Source: SIAJ01 sp963773845 (GTDB lineage: Bacteria > Planctomycetota > Planctomycetia > Gemmatales > Gemmataceae). Taken from it: 64,000 nucleotides of DNA. The notes beneath the pieces are model-generated. The model worked only from the letters and a program-made list of their open reading frames with translations, did no database searches and was not told where the DNA came from. The translations under genes were made by a program, and so were the position numbers. The stretch is taken from assembly GCA_963773845.1 (NCBI GenBank), contig CAVZCU010000011.1, positions 868,001 through 932,000 of the forward strand. The letters run 5' to 3'. This document shows, one piece after another, positions 51,963 through 60,357 of this stretch (positions within the stretch are counted from its first letter, which is position 1; each line of letters opens with the position of its first letter).

Positions 51963-52255
51963 GTATCGCGGCAACGGACGAGTTGGTCGAGGCTCTTGCC
52001 GAATTGCGACAACTATTTCCCGACTGGAGGATGGGCCAGCTTGTCGCCAATCTTGCCCTCGCGGCCGGTGCAACCGAAGGGGATGCAATTTGGGAAGTCG
52101 AGGACGAACAATTGCTTAACGCAGCCCATCGCTTAATAGATCGAAATCGCGGGCGCGAGTCGGAAAACGCCGAACCACTCACTTCACCTGACCGCGGCGG
52201 CGTCAAGCCTGCTCCAGGGTCAACGCTTTCCGAGCCGCCGCGGCCGGTGAGCTGA
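51959..52255 (+). CDS. Cassette: small conserved-type protein, second of a pair
   Basis: 98 residues from ATG 51959: MSIAATDELVEALAELRQLFPDWRMGQLVANLALAAGATEGDAIWEVEDEQLLNAAHRLIDRNR, a compact helical domain. The last 30 residues (ENAEPLTSPDRGGVKPAPGSTLSEPPRPVS) are encoded by the attC site and are unlikely to matter. Coupled by overlap to the preceding gene; LFPDWR.GQLVANLA looks like a conserved core, but I cannot name the family. Confidence 0.65.
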   Translation: MSIAATDELVEALAELRQLFPDWRMGQLVANLALAAGATEGDAIWEVEDEQLLNAAHRLIDRNRGRESENAEPLTSPDRGGVKPAPGSTLSEPPRPVS

Positions 52256-52264
52256 TCGTCTGGA
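52169..52264 (+). other. attC site (8)
   Basis: R'' GCCGAAC at 52169. The arms CACCTGACCGCGGCGGC and GCCGCCGCGGCCGGTGAG pair. The R' end reads CGTCTGG, a weak match. It overlaps the end of the preceding gene. Confidence 0.7.
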
Positions 52265-52290
52265 GCTCTTCCCCTCTGTTGGAAGTCACT

Positions 52291-52791
52291 ATGAGATTCT
52301 TACCTTCATTGGCTGCGACCGTGCTCGTTTTGCTCGCCGCAGTCATGGGGAATGGCCAGGACAAGGAGAAACCGTCCACGCTTCCAGGAGCGAAGGGGCC
52401 GCTCTCCGAGAAAGTCGGGAAACTCAAGGATGGGGTCGAGGTTCTGAGTGCGGACGTGTCGAACGATGTCAAGGATATCAAGCTTCATCCGGCCGAATCA
52501 CCTAAAACCCGAACCCTTCCTTCTGGAACGAGCAGCGGATTCAGGGTCGGGGTGAGATTCAACAAGGAGCCGGTCGGCAAGTGCTCGATCGAAATCTACA
52601 ACACGGCCGGCAGGGTCGATTTCGTCCACGCCCACACCACGTCCACCGACAAGCGCACTGGTCGCTGCACGATGATTTTCACAGGGCAAGGAAAAGAGAA
52701 ACTCGCCGATGGTCCATATCAGGCCAAGGTCAAGATCGGCGATGACGTGTTTCTTCTGGTGAACTGGCATATCGGCGAACTGCCAAAGTGA
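52291..52791 (+). CDS. Cassette: secreted hypothetical protein
   Basis: 166 residues from ATG 52291. A clear signal peptide (MRFLPSLAATVLVLLAAVMGNG) is followed by a charged linker, a beta-rich domain (SGFRVGVRFNKEPVGKCSIEIYNTAGRVDFVHAHTTSTD) and GPYQAKVKIGDDVFLLVNWHIGELP. It is probably periplasmic or extracellular. Secreted products are common among integron cassettes. The stop is 24 bp before the next attC. No family recognised. Confidence 0.65.
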   Translation: MRFLPSLAATVLVLLAAVMGNGQDKEKPSTLPGAKGPLSEKVGKLKDGVEVLSADVSNDVKDIKLHPAESPKTRTLPSGTSSGFRVGVRFNKEPVGKCSIEIYNTAGRVDFVHAHTTSTDKRTGRCTMIFTGQGKEKLADGPYQAKVKIGDDVFLLVNWHIGELPK

Positions 52792-52814
52792 TCGCCGATA
52801 GGATTGGAGACCGT

Positions 52815-52949
52815 GCCGAACAAGGGCATTGCAGATGTAACGTAGGACGTCAAAGCCCCTCTCTGCGATGACGCGGCCTCGGGTTGGTCCGAGCCCTGGT
52901 CGCGGGCGCAGGCATTCTTCGATCCACCCAATCGCACGCGTTGTTAGCC
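52815..52949 (+). other. attC site (9)
   Basis: R'' GCCGAAC at 52815 and R' GTTAGCC at 52943 (fits GTTRRRY). Longer than the others (135 bp), with partly paired arms including GGCATTGCAG near the left and CGCACGCGTTG near the right. Confidence 0.75.
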
Positions 52950-53004
52950 CATTGAGCAACGGATAGGATGTCCAAAGCACTTCGGCACTCGAGAAAGGTC
53001 GGCG

Positions 53005-53259
53005 ATGGACCGGGAAACATTTACTGCGACAATCCTCGCGTTCAAGCAACGCGCACCCTTCCGGCCATTCATGGTGGTGACCGTTAGTGGGAACCGGCAT
53101 GAAGTTGACCATCCCGACGCGTTGGCAGTGAATGACGGTGTGGCCCTCTGCGCGGGACCGCGGGGGATTCCTGTAATCTTTGACTTCGAAGGCGTCAGCG
53201 AAGTGATCGGCGACCTTTCGGGCAGGGGGCCGAGACGCAAGGGCCGAACGAACGGCTGA
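53005..53259 (+). CDS. Cassette: small hypothetical protein
   Basis: 84 residues from ATG 53005: MDRETFTATILAFKQRAPFRPFMVVTVSGNRHEVDHPDALAVNDGVALCAGPRGIPVIFDFEGVSEVIGDL. A short beta-rich protein; FRPF.V....G....V.HPDA resembles a small planctomycete family of unknown function. The stop overlaps the attC that is split by the MITE. Confidence 0.6.
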   Translation: MDRETFTATILAFKQRAPFRPFMVVTVSGNRHEVDHPDALAVNDGVALCAGPRGIPVIFDFEGVSEVIGDLSGRGPRRKGRTNG

Positions 53260-53535
53260 AGCTTCTGACCGGGGCCGCACTTCTAAGTGGGCCCGCCAAA
53301 GGAATTTGACAATGTTCGTAAGCCGGTAGCGGCGGAGCCCGAAGCGCAGCGAGGGTCCGCCGCGATGGCGAACCGCAGTTTTCACCGACTTCGCAGCCGC
53401 CTCGTCGCGGTCCCTCGCTGCGCTTCGGGCTCCGCGACATCGGCCAATTGTCAAAAACCTTTTGCGGACTCACTTAGTTTTCCGAGCTTCAACGTCCTTG
53501 CCGGCGGCCCCCGTCAGCTTGGCCGAGCGTTCGGC
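53243..53535 (+). other. attC site (10), split by a MITE
   Basis: R'' GCCGAAC at 53243, left arm AAGCTTCTGACCGGGGCCGC, then the 193-bp element, then the right arm GGCGGCCCCCGTCAGCTT and R' GTTCGGC at 53529. Without the element the site is about 100 bp, the normal attC size. The insertion lies in the terminal loop region, so the stem is still intact. Confidence 0.85.
53284..53476. mobile_element. 193-bp MITE, copy 2
   Basis: Inverted relative to copy 1 (21218-21410) and of identical length. It starts TAAGTGGGCCCGCCAAAGGA and ends CTTTTGCGGACTCACTTA, flanked by TA on both sides. Terminal inverted repeats reach inward about 80 bp. Non-coding; it sits inside an attC site. Confidence 0.82.
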
Positions 53536-53548
53536 GCGGAGGGAATCT

Positions 53549-53956
53549 GTGAGCCATCGAACGGTGGTTCTTTCGAGCTTCGAAGAATACCTCGTTGCCG
53601 ACAACGTATCGGCGGCCGAACGACCATTCCACGAGCGAGATAGGAATGAGCAATTGTTGCGCTTTCCTTTCAGCGTGATGCTGCAAGTTTCGTATCCAGA
53701 GTTAGATTTCGCCAACCGTTGGTGCTGGCAACAGTTTGGACCTCCCGCCGGTGAATGCAACCAACATTGTTCCGAGTATCGTATGTGCGACAACACCGAG
53801 CCCCATTCCCATGTCGGAAAGTGGACCGCGTGTTGGCACGCGAAGACTGACTACAACTTCGGATTTAACGAATGGTACTTTGCAGAAGCCACTGACTGCG
53901 AACGGTTCCTCGCAAATGTGAAGAACATCAACTGGGGTGAGCATTACCCAAAATAA
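53549..53956 (+). CDS. Cassette: hypothetical protein
   Basis: 135 residues from GTG 53549 (VSHRTVVLSSFEEYLVADNVSAAERPFHERDRNEQLLRFPFSVMLQVSYPELDFANRWCWQQFGPPAGECNQHCSEYRMCDNTEPHSHVGKW). It is rich in Trp, Cys and His (CNQHCSEYRMC and WTACWHAKTDYNFGFNEWYFAEATDCERF), which suggests a metal- or nucleic-acid-binding fold. GTG is preferred because it is the first start after the attC core. The stop lies 2 bp before the next R''. No family recognised. Confidence 0.65.
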   Translation: MSHRTVVLSSFEEYLVADNVSAAERPFHERDRNEQLLRFPFSVMLQVSYPELDFANRWCWQQFGPPAGECNQHCSEYRMCDNTEPHSHVGKWTACWHAKTDYNFGFNEWYFAEATDCERFLANVKNINWGEHYPK

Positions 53957-53958
53957 TC

Positions 53959-54048
53959 GCCGAACGAGCAGATGGAGCTGAGCCCCGCCTCGAAGCCCGC
54001 GATAGGGCTCTTTGTCGTCGAAGGCAGCGGCTCAACTTGGCGTTCGCC
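53959..54048 (+). other. attC site (11)
   Basis: R'' GCCGAAC at 53959 and R' GTTCGCC at 54042. The arms GAGCTGAGCCCCGCCT and AGGCAGCGGCTCAACTT pair with a small bulge. The R' core equals that of the candidate attI. Confidence 0.85.
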
Positions 54049-54065
54049 AACAGAAGGGGACCGAC

Positions 54066-54422
54066 GTGGACCAGAAGCTCTGGCCGTTCCCAGCGATCCC
54101 GCCGGACCAGCAGACCGATGAACATCGGAAAGAAATCCGGTTCTTCGAGGACGCGTATCGGGAGGGGTTCAAGCCGTTCGAGGATTACGCTGGATACGGG
54201 GCATCTTCACTCGACGGGCGGATAGCGAATCTGGTTCGTAGGGGCCGCACGCGGGATCGAGCGAGTCGATGGGAAATCTTCCTGTCCGCTCCGGAACCAG
54301 ACGAAGGGTTAAGTTGCTTATTCTTGACCTTCGAAGTAGCTACGGAAGCACTATTCCGGTGGCTACGCGGCGAACCGGCAGCGGCCTTGCGTGAGTACGT
54401 CATGCAACATCGATTCTGGTAA
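54066..54422 (+). CDS. Last cassette: hypothetical protein
   Basis: 118 residues from GTG 54066: VDQKLWPFPAIPPDQQTDEHRKEIRFFEDAYREGFKPFEDYAGYGASSLDGRIANLVRRGRTRDRASRWEIFLSAPEPDEGLSCLFLTFEVATEALFRWLRGEP. A soluble helical protein that looks like a small domain of unknown function. It starts 17 bp after an attC core. No clear attC follows it, so it probably marks the end of the surviving array. Confidence 0.6.
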   Translation: MDQKLWPFPAIPPDQQTDEHRKEIRFFEDAYREGFKPFEDYAGYGASSLDGRIANLVRRGRTRDRASRWEIFLSAPEPDEGLSCLFLTFEVATEALFRWLRGEPAAALREYVMQHRFW

Positions 54423-54583
54423 CAGGCTCGGGGACGACGAGGCGAACCGTCCTCTGTCCGTCCGACTGCTCTGAAATCTCCCCCTGAGTAAGCGGCGTAC
54501 CGTGGCGCGATCGGCGTTGAGTCGGCCGAGTGACGGATTGTGCCCGGGCTGTGATGAGGCGGTAGTGGCGACGGCCGATATCG

Positions 54584-54840
54584 CACAGCGCCGGGATGGT
54601 TCTTGGCAACGGTGTCACACTCTATTCGAGCGGCGCCAAACGGCCTTACGAGGTCGGATCGCTTCGCCTGCCGACAAGGCGAACGCTCCGCAGGCGGCGG
54701 TCGGCCTGCCTCTCACGGACAGCTTGCACGAATCGAAGCCGGCAGATAGCGGACGATCGCTCCGCGATCGCTTCGGGCCGCTAGCCCGAGAAACCTCGTC
54801 GACTGCGCGGCGCCGGTTTACGATCTGCAGAGCGATCGTC
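54584..54840. repeat. Dispersed repeat R, copy C (diverged)
   Basis: Shares GCGCCGGGATGGTTCTTGGC, GAGCGGCGCCAAACGGCCTT and a later GAGAAACCTCGTCGACTGCG block with copies A and B, with more differences and no clear ends. Confidence 0.6.
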
Positions 54841-54894
54841 CACTATGATGAGCATGCATGCACAAGCTCGGAGCGAAAGAGCTGCATCTGCGGG

Positions 54895-55004
54895 TACCGT
54901 GTACTCCGCGTGCTCGCTGAAACTTTCATGATTGAGACACAGGAGCGATCTCGTGATCTCTTTCGCCATGGGCGACCGGCTCCGACCCGTCACCCGCGGG
55001 GACG
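54895..55004 (-). mobile_element. Orphan IS110 end with bridge-RNA-like sequence
   Basis: Matches 49829-49936: both read GAGACACAGGAGCGATC, then CGTGATCTCTTT, then GGCTCCGACCCGTCACC. The transposase is absent. Similarity stops near 55004, which helps place the outer end of the IS110 element near 49936. Confidence 0.6.
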
Positions 55005-55070
55005 TGGTGGCTTATAGTCTCAGTAGTCGGCCCGGTGGTTGAGTTGAGCATTCCGCAACGGAGACGTGCC

Positions 55071-55526
55071 ATGGCGCACACCTTGATTTTGCTGTGGTTC
55101 CTGTTCTCGGCGGCCGCTCTGGCGCCGGCTGCTCCTGCTCTCAAGGAGCGGCCGAGAAAAATGCCCCCGATCTTTGGCGAGTGGCTGCGGGTCGGCCACA
55201 CCCATGCCGGGAAGTCTGTGTGGACCGCGAACGAGATCCACCACCAGGTGTTTAGCCCCGACGGCGTGTGGCAGTATTCCTACGGGGGCCACCCAGACAA
55301 CACCCGGGGCAAGAGCTTTGCGATCGATTCGCAGAAGACCCCCGCGACGATCGACATCAGCATGGGCGGCGGGCCGCCCAATTGGCGTGGGATCTACAAG
55401 GTGGAAGGCGACACGCTGACGCTCTGCCTCGTAGACGGCAACCAGGAACGACCGAAGACATTCGAATCCAGCGCCGGCAAGCCGACCACCATCTGGGTTT
55501 TCAAGCGGGTCAAGGCAAAAGACTGA
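55071..55526 (+). CDS. TIGR03067-type secreted protein
   Basis: 151 residues from ATG 55071. Signal peptide MAHTLILLWFLFSAAALAPAAPA, then a lipocalin-like small domain: FSPDGVWQYSYGGHPDNTRGKSFAIDSQKTPATIDISMGGGPPNWRGIYKVEGDTLTLCLVDGNQERPKTFESSAGKPTTIWVFKR. The block TP.TIDI......GIY...GDTLTLC......RP..F.S is typical of the TIGR03067 family, abundant in planctomycetes and of unknown function. It lies just outside the integron array. Confidence 0.8.
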   Translation: MAHTLILLWFLFSAAALAPAAPALKERPRKMPPIFGEWLRVGHTHAGKSVWTANEIHHQVFSPDGVWQYSYGGHPDNTRGKSFAIDSQKTPATIDISMGGGPPNWRGIYKVEGDTLTLCLVDGNQERPKTFESSAGKPTTIWVFKRVKAKD

Positions 55527-55681
55527 ACCGCAGTTGCGGAATAGTGTGACGAGCGAATCCGACTCTCGCGACACGGCGTGCGAACACCTTGCCACCGGCG
55601 TCGATCAACTGGTGAACCAACTTCCGATCCGTAAGATGGCAAGCGAGAGGTCGTCCATCCTCCACGAGGCCACTGAGTGAG

Positions 55682-58600
55682 GTGCATGCCGTTTCGCTAC
55701 GTTCGGGGACGGGCTCGCTTGAGGAACTTCAGCACATCGTTGATCATGCGGCCCATTTGTTGCCCGCCCAGGGGCCCATTCCGGTCTTCATCCATCACAA
55801 CACGCTGCACGCGTTCGAGCATCTGACATTCTCCGAAGCGGTCGCCCAGGGGAGCGAGCTGTTCGGCTGTCAGCCGTATCTCAGCGAGGATCGGTACCGT
55901 GAGGAGATGGCGCGCGGCCGCATTCGCTACGAAGGGCTAGACGAATCGTTACGTGAAGATCTTGCGGATGCGGCCGAGCAGGAAATCGCTTTGGGCTGCA
56001 CGCGGTTCCAGCTTCGGCGCGCCATGCTGCTCGCCCCACTGCGCAGCGGGACGACCGAGGAATTGCACTGGTTCGTGGCCGAAACGGACGCCTTGCGCCG
56101 GGTCGCGCCTCACTTATCCGCGAGCGATCGCGCTCACTTGGTGGCCGAGACGCGCCGCTGGGCCCTGCGCGATCTGCGCGGTCAAGCCGACCGGCCCGGT
56201 GCGGTCGCCGTCGGCGCACTCGCGGAGATATTCGATCGCTTTGGCAATCGCCATATCGAAACGTGGGGACCAGATGCCTGGGAGTCGTTTGGCTTGCAGG
56301 TGATGTGGCGGATCTGTCGCTCGGGCGTGGCCGATGTGCCGCAGTTTGCGAAGTCCCCCGCCCTGCCCATCCGCCATCGCGACCTCTTGCGTCGCGTCGC
56401 CGGCGCCGACAGCGACCTGCTCGTTCACGACGTCCTCATTCGCTTTTGCGCCGCCTTTCTGGATCAGGGACTGGGTCACTGGGCGATGCCTCACCGCGAC
56501 ACGGGGATCTTCCGGGCGTTTGGCACTCTTTATCAGCAACCCGGCGGACCGCCTTACCATTGGCGACGCGGCCTCGCGGAGGAGTTGAAGCGGATCGAAG
56601 CCGCCGGAATCGATCCGCTCCAATCGCTCCTTGAATCACTGACGCTTCTCGGCGTTCCGACGGACGAATGGGACGCCTACATTTCGGCGACTCTTCTGGC
56701 GCTGCGCGGCTGGGCCGGGATCATCCACTTTCTGGAGGAACGACCGGATCGATCGGTCCATTCGCCGCCCAAGGGGAGCCTGATCGAGTACCTCGCGATT
56801 CGATTGATCCTGGAACGTCTGGCCCTCGCGCATCTGGCCCGGTCTTCGTTTGGATATACTGGGCCGCTGGATGGCTTGCGCCGTACTGCGCTCATGTCTC
56901 AAGCCGTATCAACCCCCCGGTTCGGAGCAGCGCGCGTTCTCGCTCTTTCAGCTCGCCCAGTCGCTGGGCTGGACTCCGGTCGAGCTGTTGCAACTCGGGC
57001 CGGCCGAGTGGGAATCGCTCTTGCGCGAAGTGGAAAGCTTCTCGGACCTCGAGCGACGAAAGGTTTTCCATCTCGCCTACGAACGGCGATTCTACATTCG
57101 CTCACTCGACGCCATTGCCCTGCACGCCAACGCGCCAGCGCCGACGCCGCGGCCGGCACGCTTTCAGGCGATCTTCTGCATCGACGAACGGGAAGAGTCG
57201 ATCCGCCGGCATCTTGAAGAAGTCGCGCCGGATGCCGAGACATTCGGTACGGCCGGCTTCTTTTCAGTGGCCATGTATTACAAGGGAGCGGCGGATGCCC
57301 ATTACACGCCGCTGTGTCCGGGCGTGATGCTTCCCCAACACTGGGTGGCCGAAGAAGTCATTGACCATGATCGCGACGAACAGCGTCGGCGGAACAGGCT
57401 GCGGCGAGCGATCGGTTCCGCGCGCTATCGCGTTCACGTCGGCAGCCGCCGTTTCCTATCCGCGGCATTGCTCGCCGCGGCGGGCGTCATGGCGTCGGTG
57501 CCGCTCGTTGCGCGCACGCTGTTTCCCCGGCTCACGGCTCGGGTGCGCGCGGCGCATCGGGGAGGTTTTTCGCCCTCCGGCCACGCGGCTGCGGCTCGAA
57601 CGGTCCGATCCGACCCCGGGGCCAGAAGGCCCGCATATTGGCTACACCGTCGACGAGTTGAGCGACATCGGCGAGAAAGTGCTGCGCGACATCGGCTTGA
57701 CCGATGGCTTCGCGCGGCTCATTTTCGTCATCGGTCATGGCTCGACAAGCATGAACAACCCGCACGAATCGGCCCACGATTGCGGGGCCTGTGGCGGGTC
57801 GCGCGGCGGACCGAACGGTCGCGCACTTGCGCAAATGCTCAACGATCCGCGCGTGCACGCCCGACTCGGCGAGCGCGGGATCGCCATTCCGAGCGACACG
57901 GTATTCGTGGGCGGCATGCACAACACCAGCAGCGAAGCGCTCACGCTCTACGATGCCGATCGCGTTCCGGATGCGCTTCGGGCGGAGTTCGAACGCGCGT
58001 ATTCGGATTTGCAATTGGCCTGCGACCGCGACGCGCACGAACGGGCCCGACGCTTTGAGTCGGCGCCGCTCACGCTGTCCCTTGCCGCTGCCCGCCGGCA
58101 TATGGAGGGGCGTTCGGAGGACTTGTCGCAGGTTCGACCGGAGTGGGGCCATGCGACCAACGCCCTTTGCATCGTCGGTCGACGCGAGCGTACACGCGGC
58201 CTGTTCCTGGACCGCCGAGCGTTCCTCACGTCTTACGATCCAACTCAGGACGACGCGGATGCCAGCATCCTGACGCGGACACTGCAAGCGGTCTTCCCCG
58301 TCTGTGGCGGGATCAACCTCGAATATTACTTCTCTTACGTCGATAACATCGGCTACGGATGTGGCACAAAGCTGCCGCACAATATCACGTCCCTCTTGGG
58401 CGTGATGGACGGGGCCGGCAGCGATCTGCGCACTGGCTTGCCGTGGCAAATGGTGGAGATTCACGAGCCCGTTCGGCTGCTGGTTGTTTTGGAGACGCGC
58501 CCGGAAACAATACTCGGCATCTTCGAAAGGCATCCGGCGCTGGGACAATTGGTCCGTAATGAGTGGATCATGCTTGCCGTACTCGACCCGAATTCGCCAG

Positions 58601-58731
58601 CGATTCATTTACTTCGCAACGGCGACTTCGTTCGTTATGAGCCACAAGCGAAGGCGCTGCCGCAGGCACCAACTTCCGTTGACTGGTACCGCGGTTGGCG
58701 CGATCATCTGGAGTTCGCGGCCATCGGTTAG
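55682..58731 (+). CDS. dabA: DabA-type inorganic carbon transporter subunit (DUF2309), two frameshifts
   Basis: About 1,015 residues from GTG 55682. N-terminus IPVFIHHNTLHAFEHLTFSEAV is typical of DUF2309. Frames change near 56870 (to LKPYQPPGSEQRAFSLFQLAQSLGW) and near 57570 (to FRPPATRLRLERSDPTPG). The beta-carbonic-anhydrase-like zinc site is complete: FCIDEREES at about 57174 (Cys and Asp), and GHGSTSMNNPHESAHDCGACGG from 57733, in which His and Cys lie 15 residues apart as in characterised DabA. It is thought to hydrate CO2 to bicarbonate vectorially when bound to DabB. The C-terminus WYRGWRDHLEFA is complete. Confidence 0.9.
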
Positions 58732-58795
58732 GTGGCGAGTCGAGCGAAATGAAGGCGAGCCAAGCGCCTTCCTGGCGAGAAGTCCGCTTGTATCG

Positions 58796-58905
58796 GCGAG
58801 CCCACCGCTTGTATCGGCGAGCCCACCGCCGTAACGGCGGCGGGTATTGACTTCACCCGCCGCCTTACGGCGGTCGGCTCGCCAGGAGGGCTGTCGGCTC
58901 GCCAG
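58796..58905. repeat. Palindromic repeat between dabA and the first dabB
   Basis: Two direct copies of CGCTTGTATCGGCGAGCCCA are followed by GCCGTAACGGCGGCGGGT and its complement ACCCGCCGCCTTACGGC, ending in GGCTCGCC copies. The sequence forms a long imperfect hairpin. It might control relative expression of the subunits or be a REP-like element. Confidence 0.6.
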
Positions 58906-58980
58906 GAAGGCGGGCGGCACGCCAAGTCCTTGATGTATTCACTGAAGTATCGCCCAGGACGCTGGGAGATCGTGAGTTCC

Positions 58981-60357
58981 ATGCCCGACTTCGACTTCAT
59001 CGTCCAGTGCGTTGGCCTCGTGGTGGTCGCCACGCCGGCACTGTTATTTGCGGCGTTGGGCATCGCCTCGTTGCTCGATCGAAAGCTCACCGAGCGCTCG
59101 ATCGCGCTCTTGTGTCACACGGCCATTCTGATCGGTCTCGTCGCGTCGGCCACGGTGTTCGTATTCATGGTCGCGACCGGCGAGCGATTGCTTGAAGTTG
59201 ACCTCGGTGACTGGGTGTCGGTCGATCAGTACCACTTCGGCATCGCGATCGTATTCGATCGCCTCTCGGTGCCATTCACATTTCTCACGTTCGTGCTGTG
59301 CGGCACCGTCGGCGTGTTCGCCAGCCGGTACATGCACCGCGAGCCGGGATATAACCGCTTCTTCGTTCTGTATGCGATGTTTGTCGCCGGCATGGTGTTG
59401 GCCATCCTGTCGGGGACAATTGAAACGCTCTTTGCCGGCTGGGAAATGGTCGGCTTGTCGAGCGCCCTCTTGATCGCGTACTTTCAAGAGCGGCCGGCGC
59501 CGTCCCGGAATGGTTTGCGGGTCTGGGTGGTGTATCGCGTCTCGGACGCGGCGCTTCTCATCGGCGCCGTGGTCTTCCACCACGTCGTCGGCTCCGGCCG
59601 ACTGCTGGGTCCCAGTTCGTGGCCCGAGGGCGAATCGCAAATCACCGGCCCTTCGGCCCTGCTCGTCGGCTTGCTGCTTCTCGTAGCCGCGGCGGGGAAG
59701 TCGGCGCTGATTCCGTTCAGCGGCTGGCTGCCGCGGGCGATGGAAGGGCCGACGGCATCGAGCGCCGTCTTCTACGGCGCGCTATCGGTGCACCTGGGGG
59801 CTTATCTGCTCTTGCGGGTGAGCCCTCTGATGGATGAATCCGTCTGGCTTGCCGTCGCGGTGGTCGCCCTGGGACTCGCAACCGCCGTCTACGCCTATGT
59901 GGTCGGCAGCGTTCAAACCGATATCAAATCGGCGCTCGCGTATGCCTCGCTGGCTCAGGTCGGATTGATCGTCGCCGAAATCGGGCTGGGATTGCGCTAT
60001 ATCGCTCTGGCGCATTTACTGGGACATGCTTGCTTGCGCACGATGCAATTCTTACGGGCTCCGACTCTACTGCACGATTACCACACGATGGAAAACGCCA
60101 TCGGCGAGCATCTTCCCCCGCCGGGCGGCCCGCTCGGGCGGCTGCTATCGGACAAAGCCCGAATTTGGCTTTATCGTTACTCTCTGGAACGGGGCTACAT
60201 GGAAATGTGGCTGGCGCTTTGGGTGGTCCGCCCGTTTGTGAGTGCCTTTCGGACGTTCGACCGGCTGGAGCGAGCATGGACCAACTTGCTGGCCGGCCGA
60301 GTTTCGCGAGAAACCGCCGAAACTCCCACTGGTGGCCGATTTGATGAACTCATATGA
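58981..60357 (+). CDS. dabB: DabB-type membrane subunit 1 (NuoL/ND5-like)
   Basis: 458 residues from ATG 58981 (MPDFDFIVQCVGLVVVATPALLF); an upstream ATG at 58930 exists. At least 12 hydrophobic helices. The proton-antiporter family core is visible: GWEMVGLSSALLIAYFQERPAPSRNGLRVWVVYRVSDAALLIGAVVFHH (the key Glu in GWEMVGL), AGKSALIPFSGWLPRAMEGPTASSAVFYGALSVHLGAYLLLRV, and SALAYASLAQVGLIVAEIGLG. It should supply the cation gradient to DabA. The stop overlaps the next gene as ATGA. Confidence 0.88.
   Translation: MPDFDFIVQCVGLVVVATPALLFAALGIASLLDRKLTERSIALLCHTAILIGLVASATVFVFMVATGERLLEVDLGDWVSVDQYHFGIAIVFDRLSVPFTFLTFVLCGTVGVFASRYMHREPGYNRFFVLYAMFVAGMVLAILSGTIETLFAGWEMVGLSSALLIAYFQERPAPSRNGLRVWVVYRVSDAALLIGAVVFHHVVGSGRLLGPSSWPEGESQITGPSALLVGLLLLVAAAGKSALIPFSGWLPRAMEGPTASSAVFYGALSVHLGAYLLLRVSPLMDESVWLAVAVVALGLATAVYAYVVGSVQTDIKSALAYASLAQVGLIVAEIGLGLRYIALAHLLGHACLRTMQFLRAPTLLHDYHTMENAIGEHLPPPGGPLGRLLSDKARIWLYRYSLERGYMEMWLALWVVRPFVSAFRTFDRLERAWTNLLAGRVSRETAETPTGGRFDELI

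Larger units (their letters stand above)
54423..55070. other. Gene-free stretch with decayed repeats
   Basis: 648 bp without a supportable gene. It contains repeat R copy C (54584-54840) and the orphan IS110 end (54895-55004); 54423-54583 shows nothing. Confidence 0.6.
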
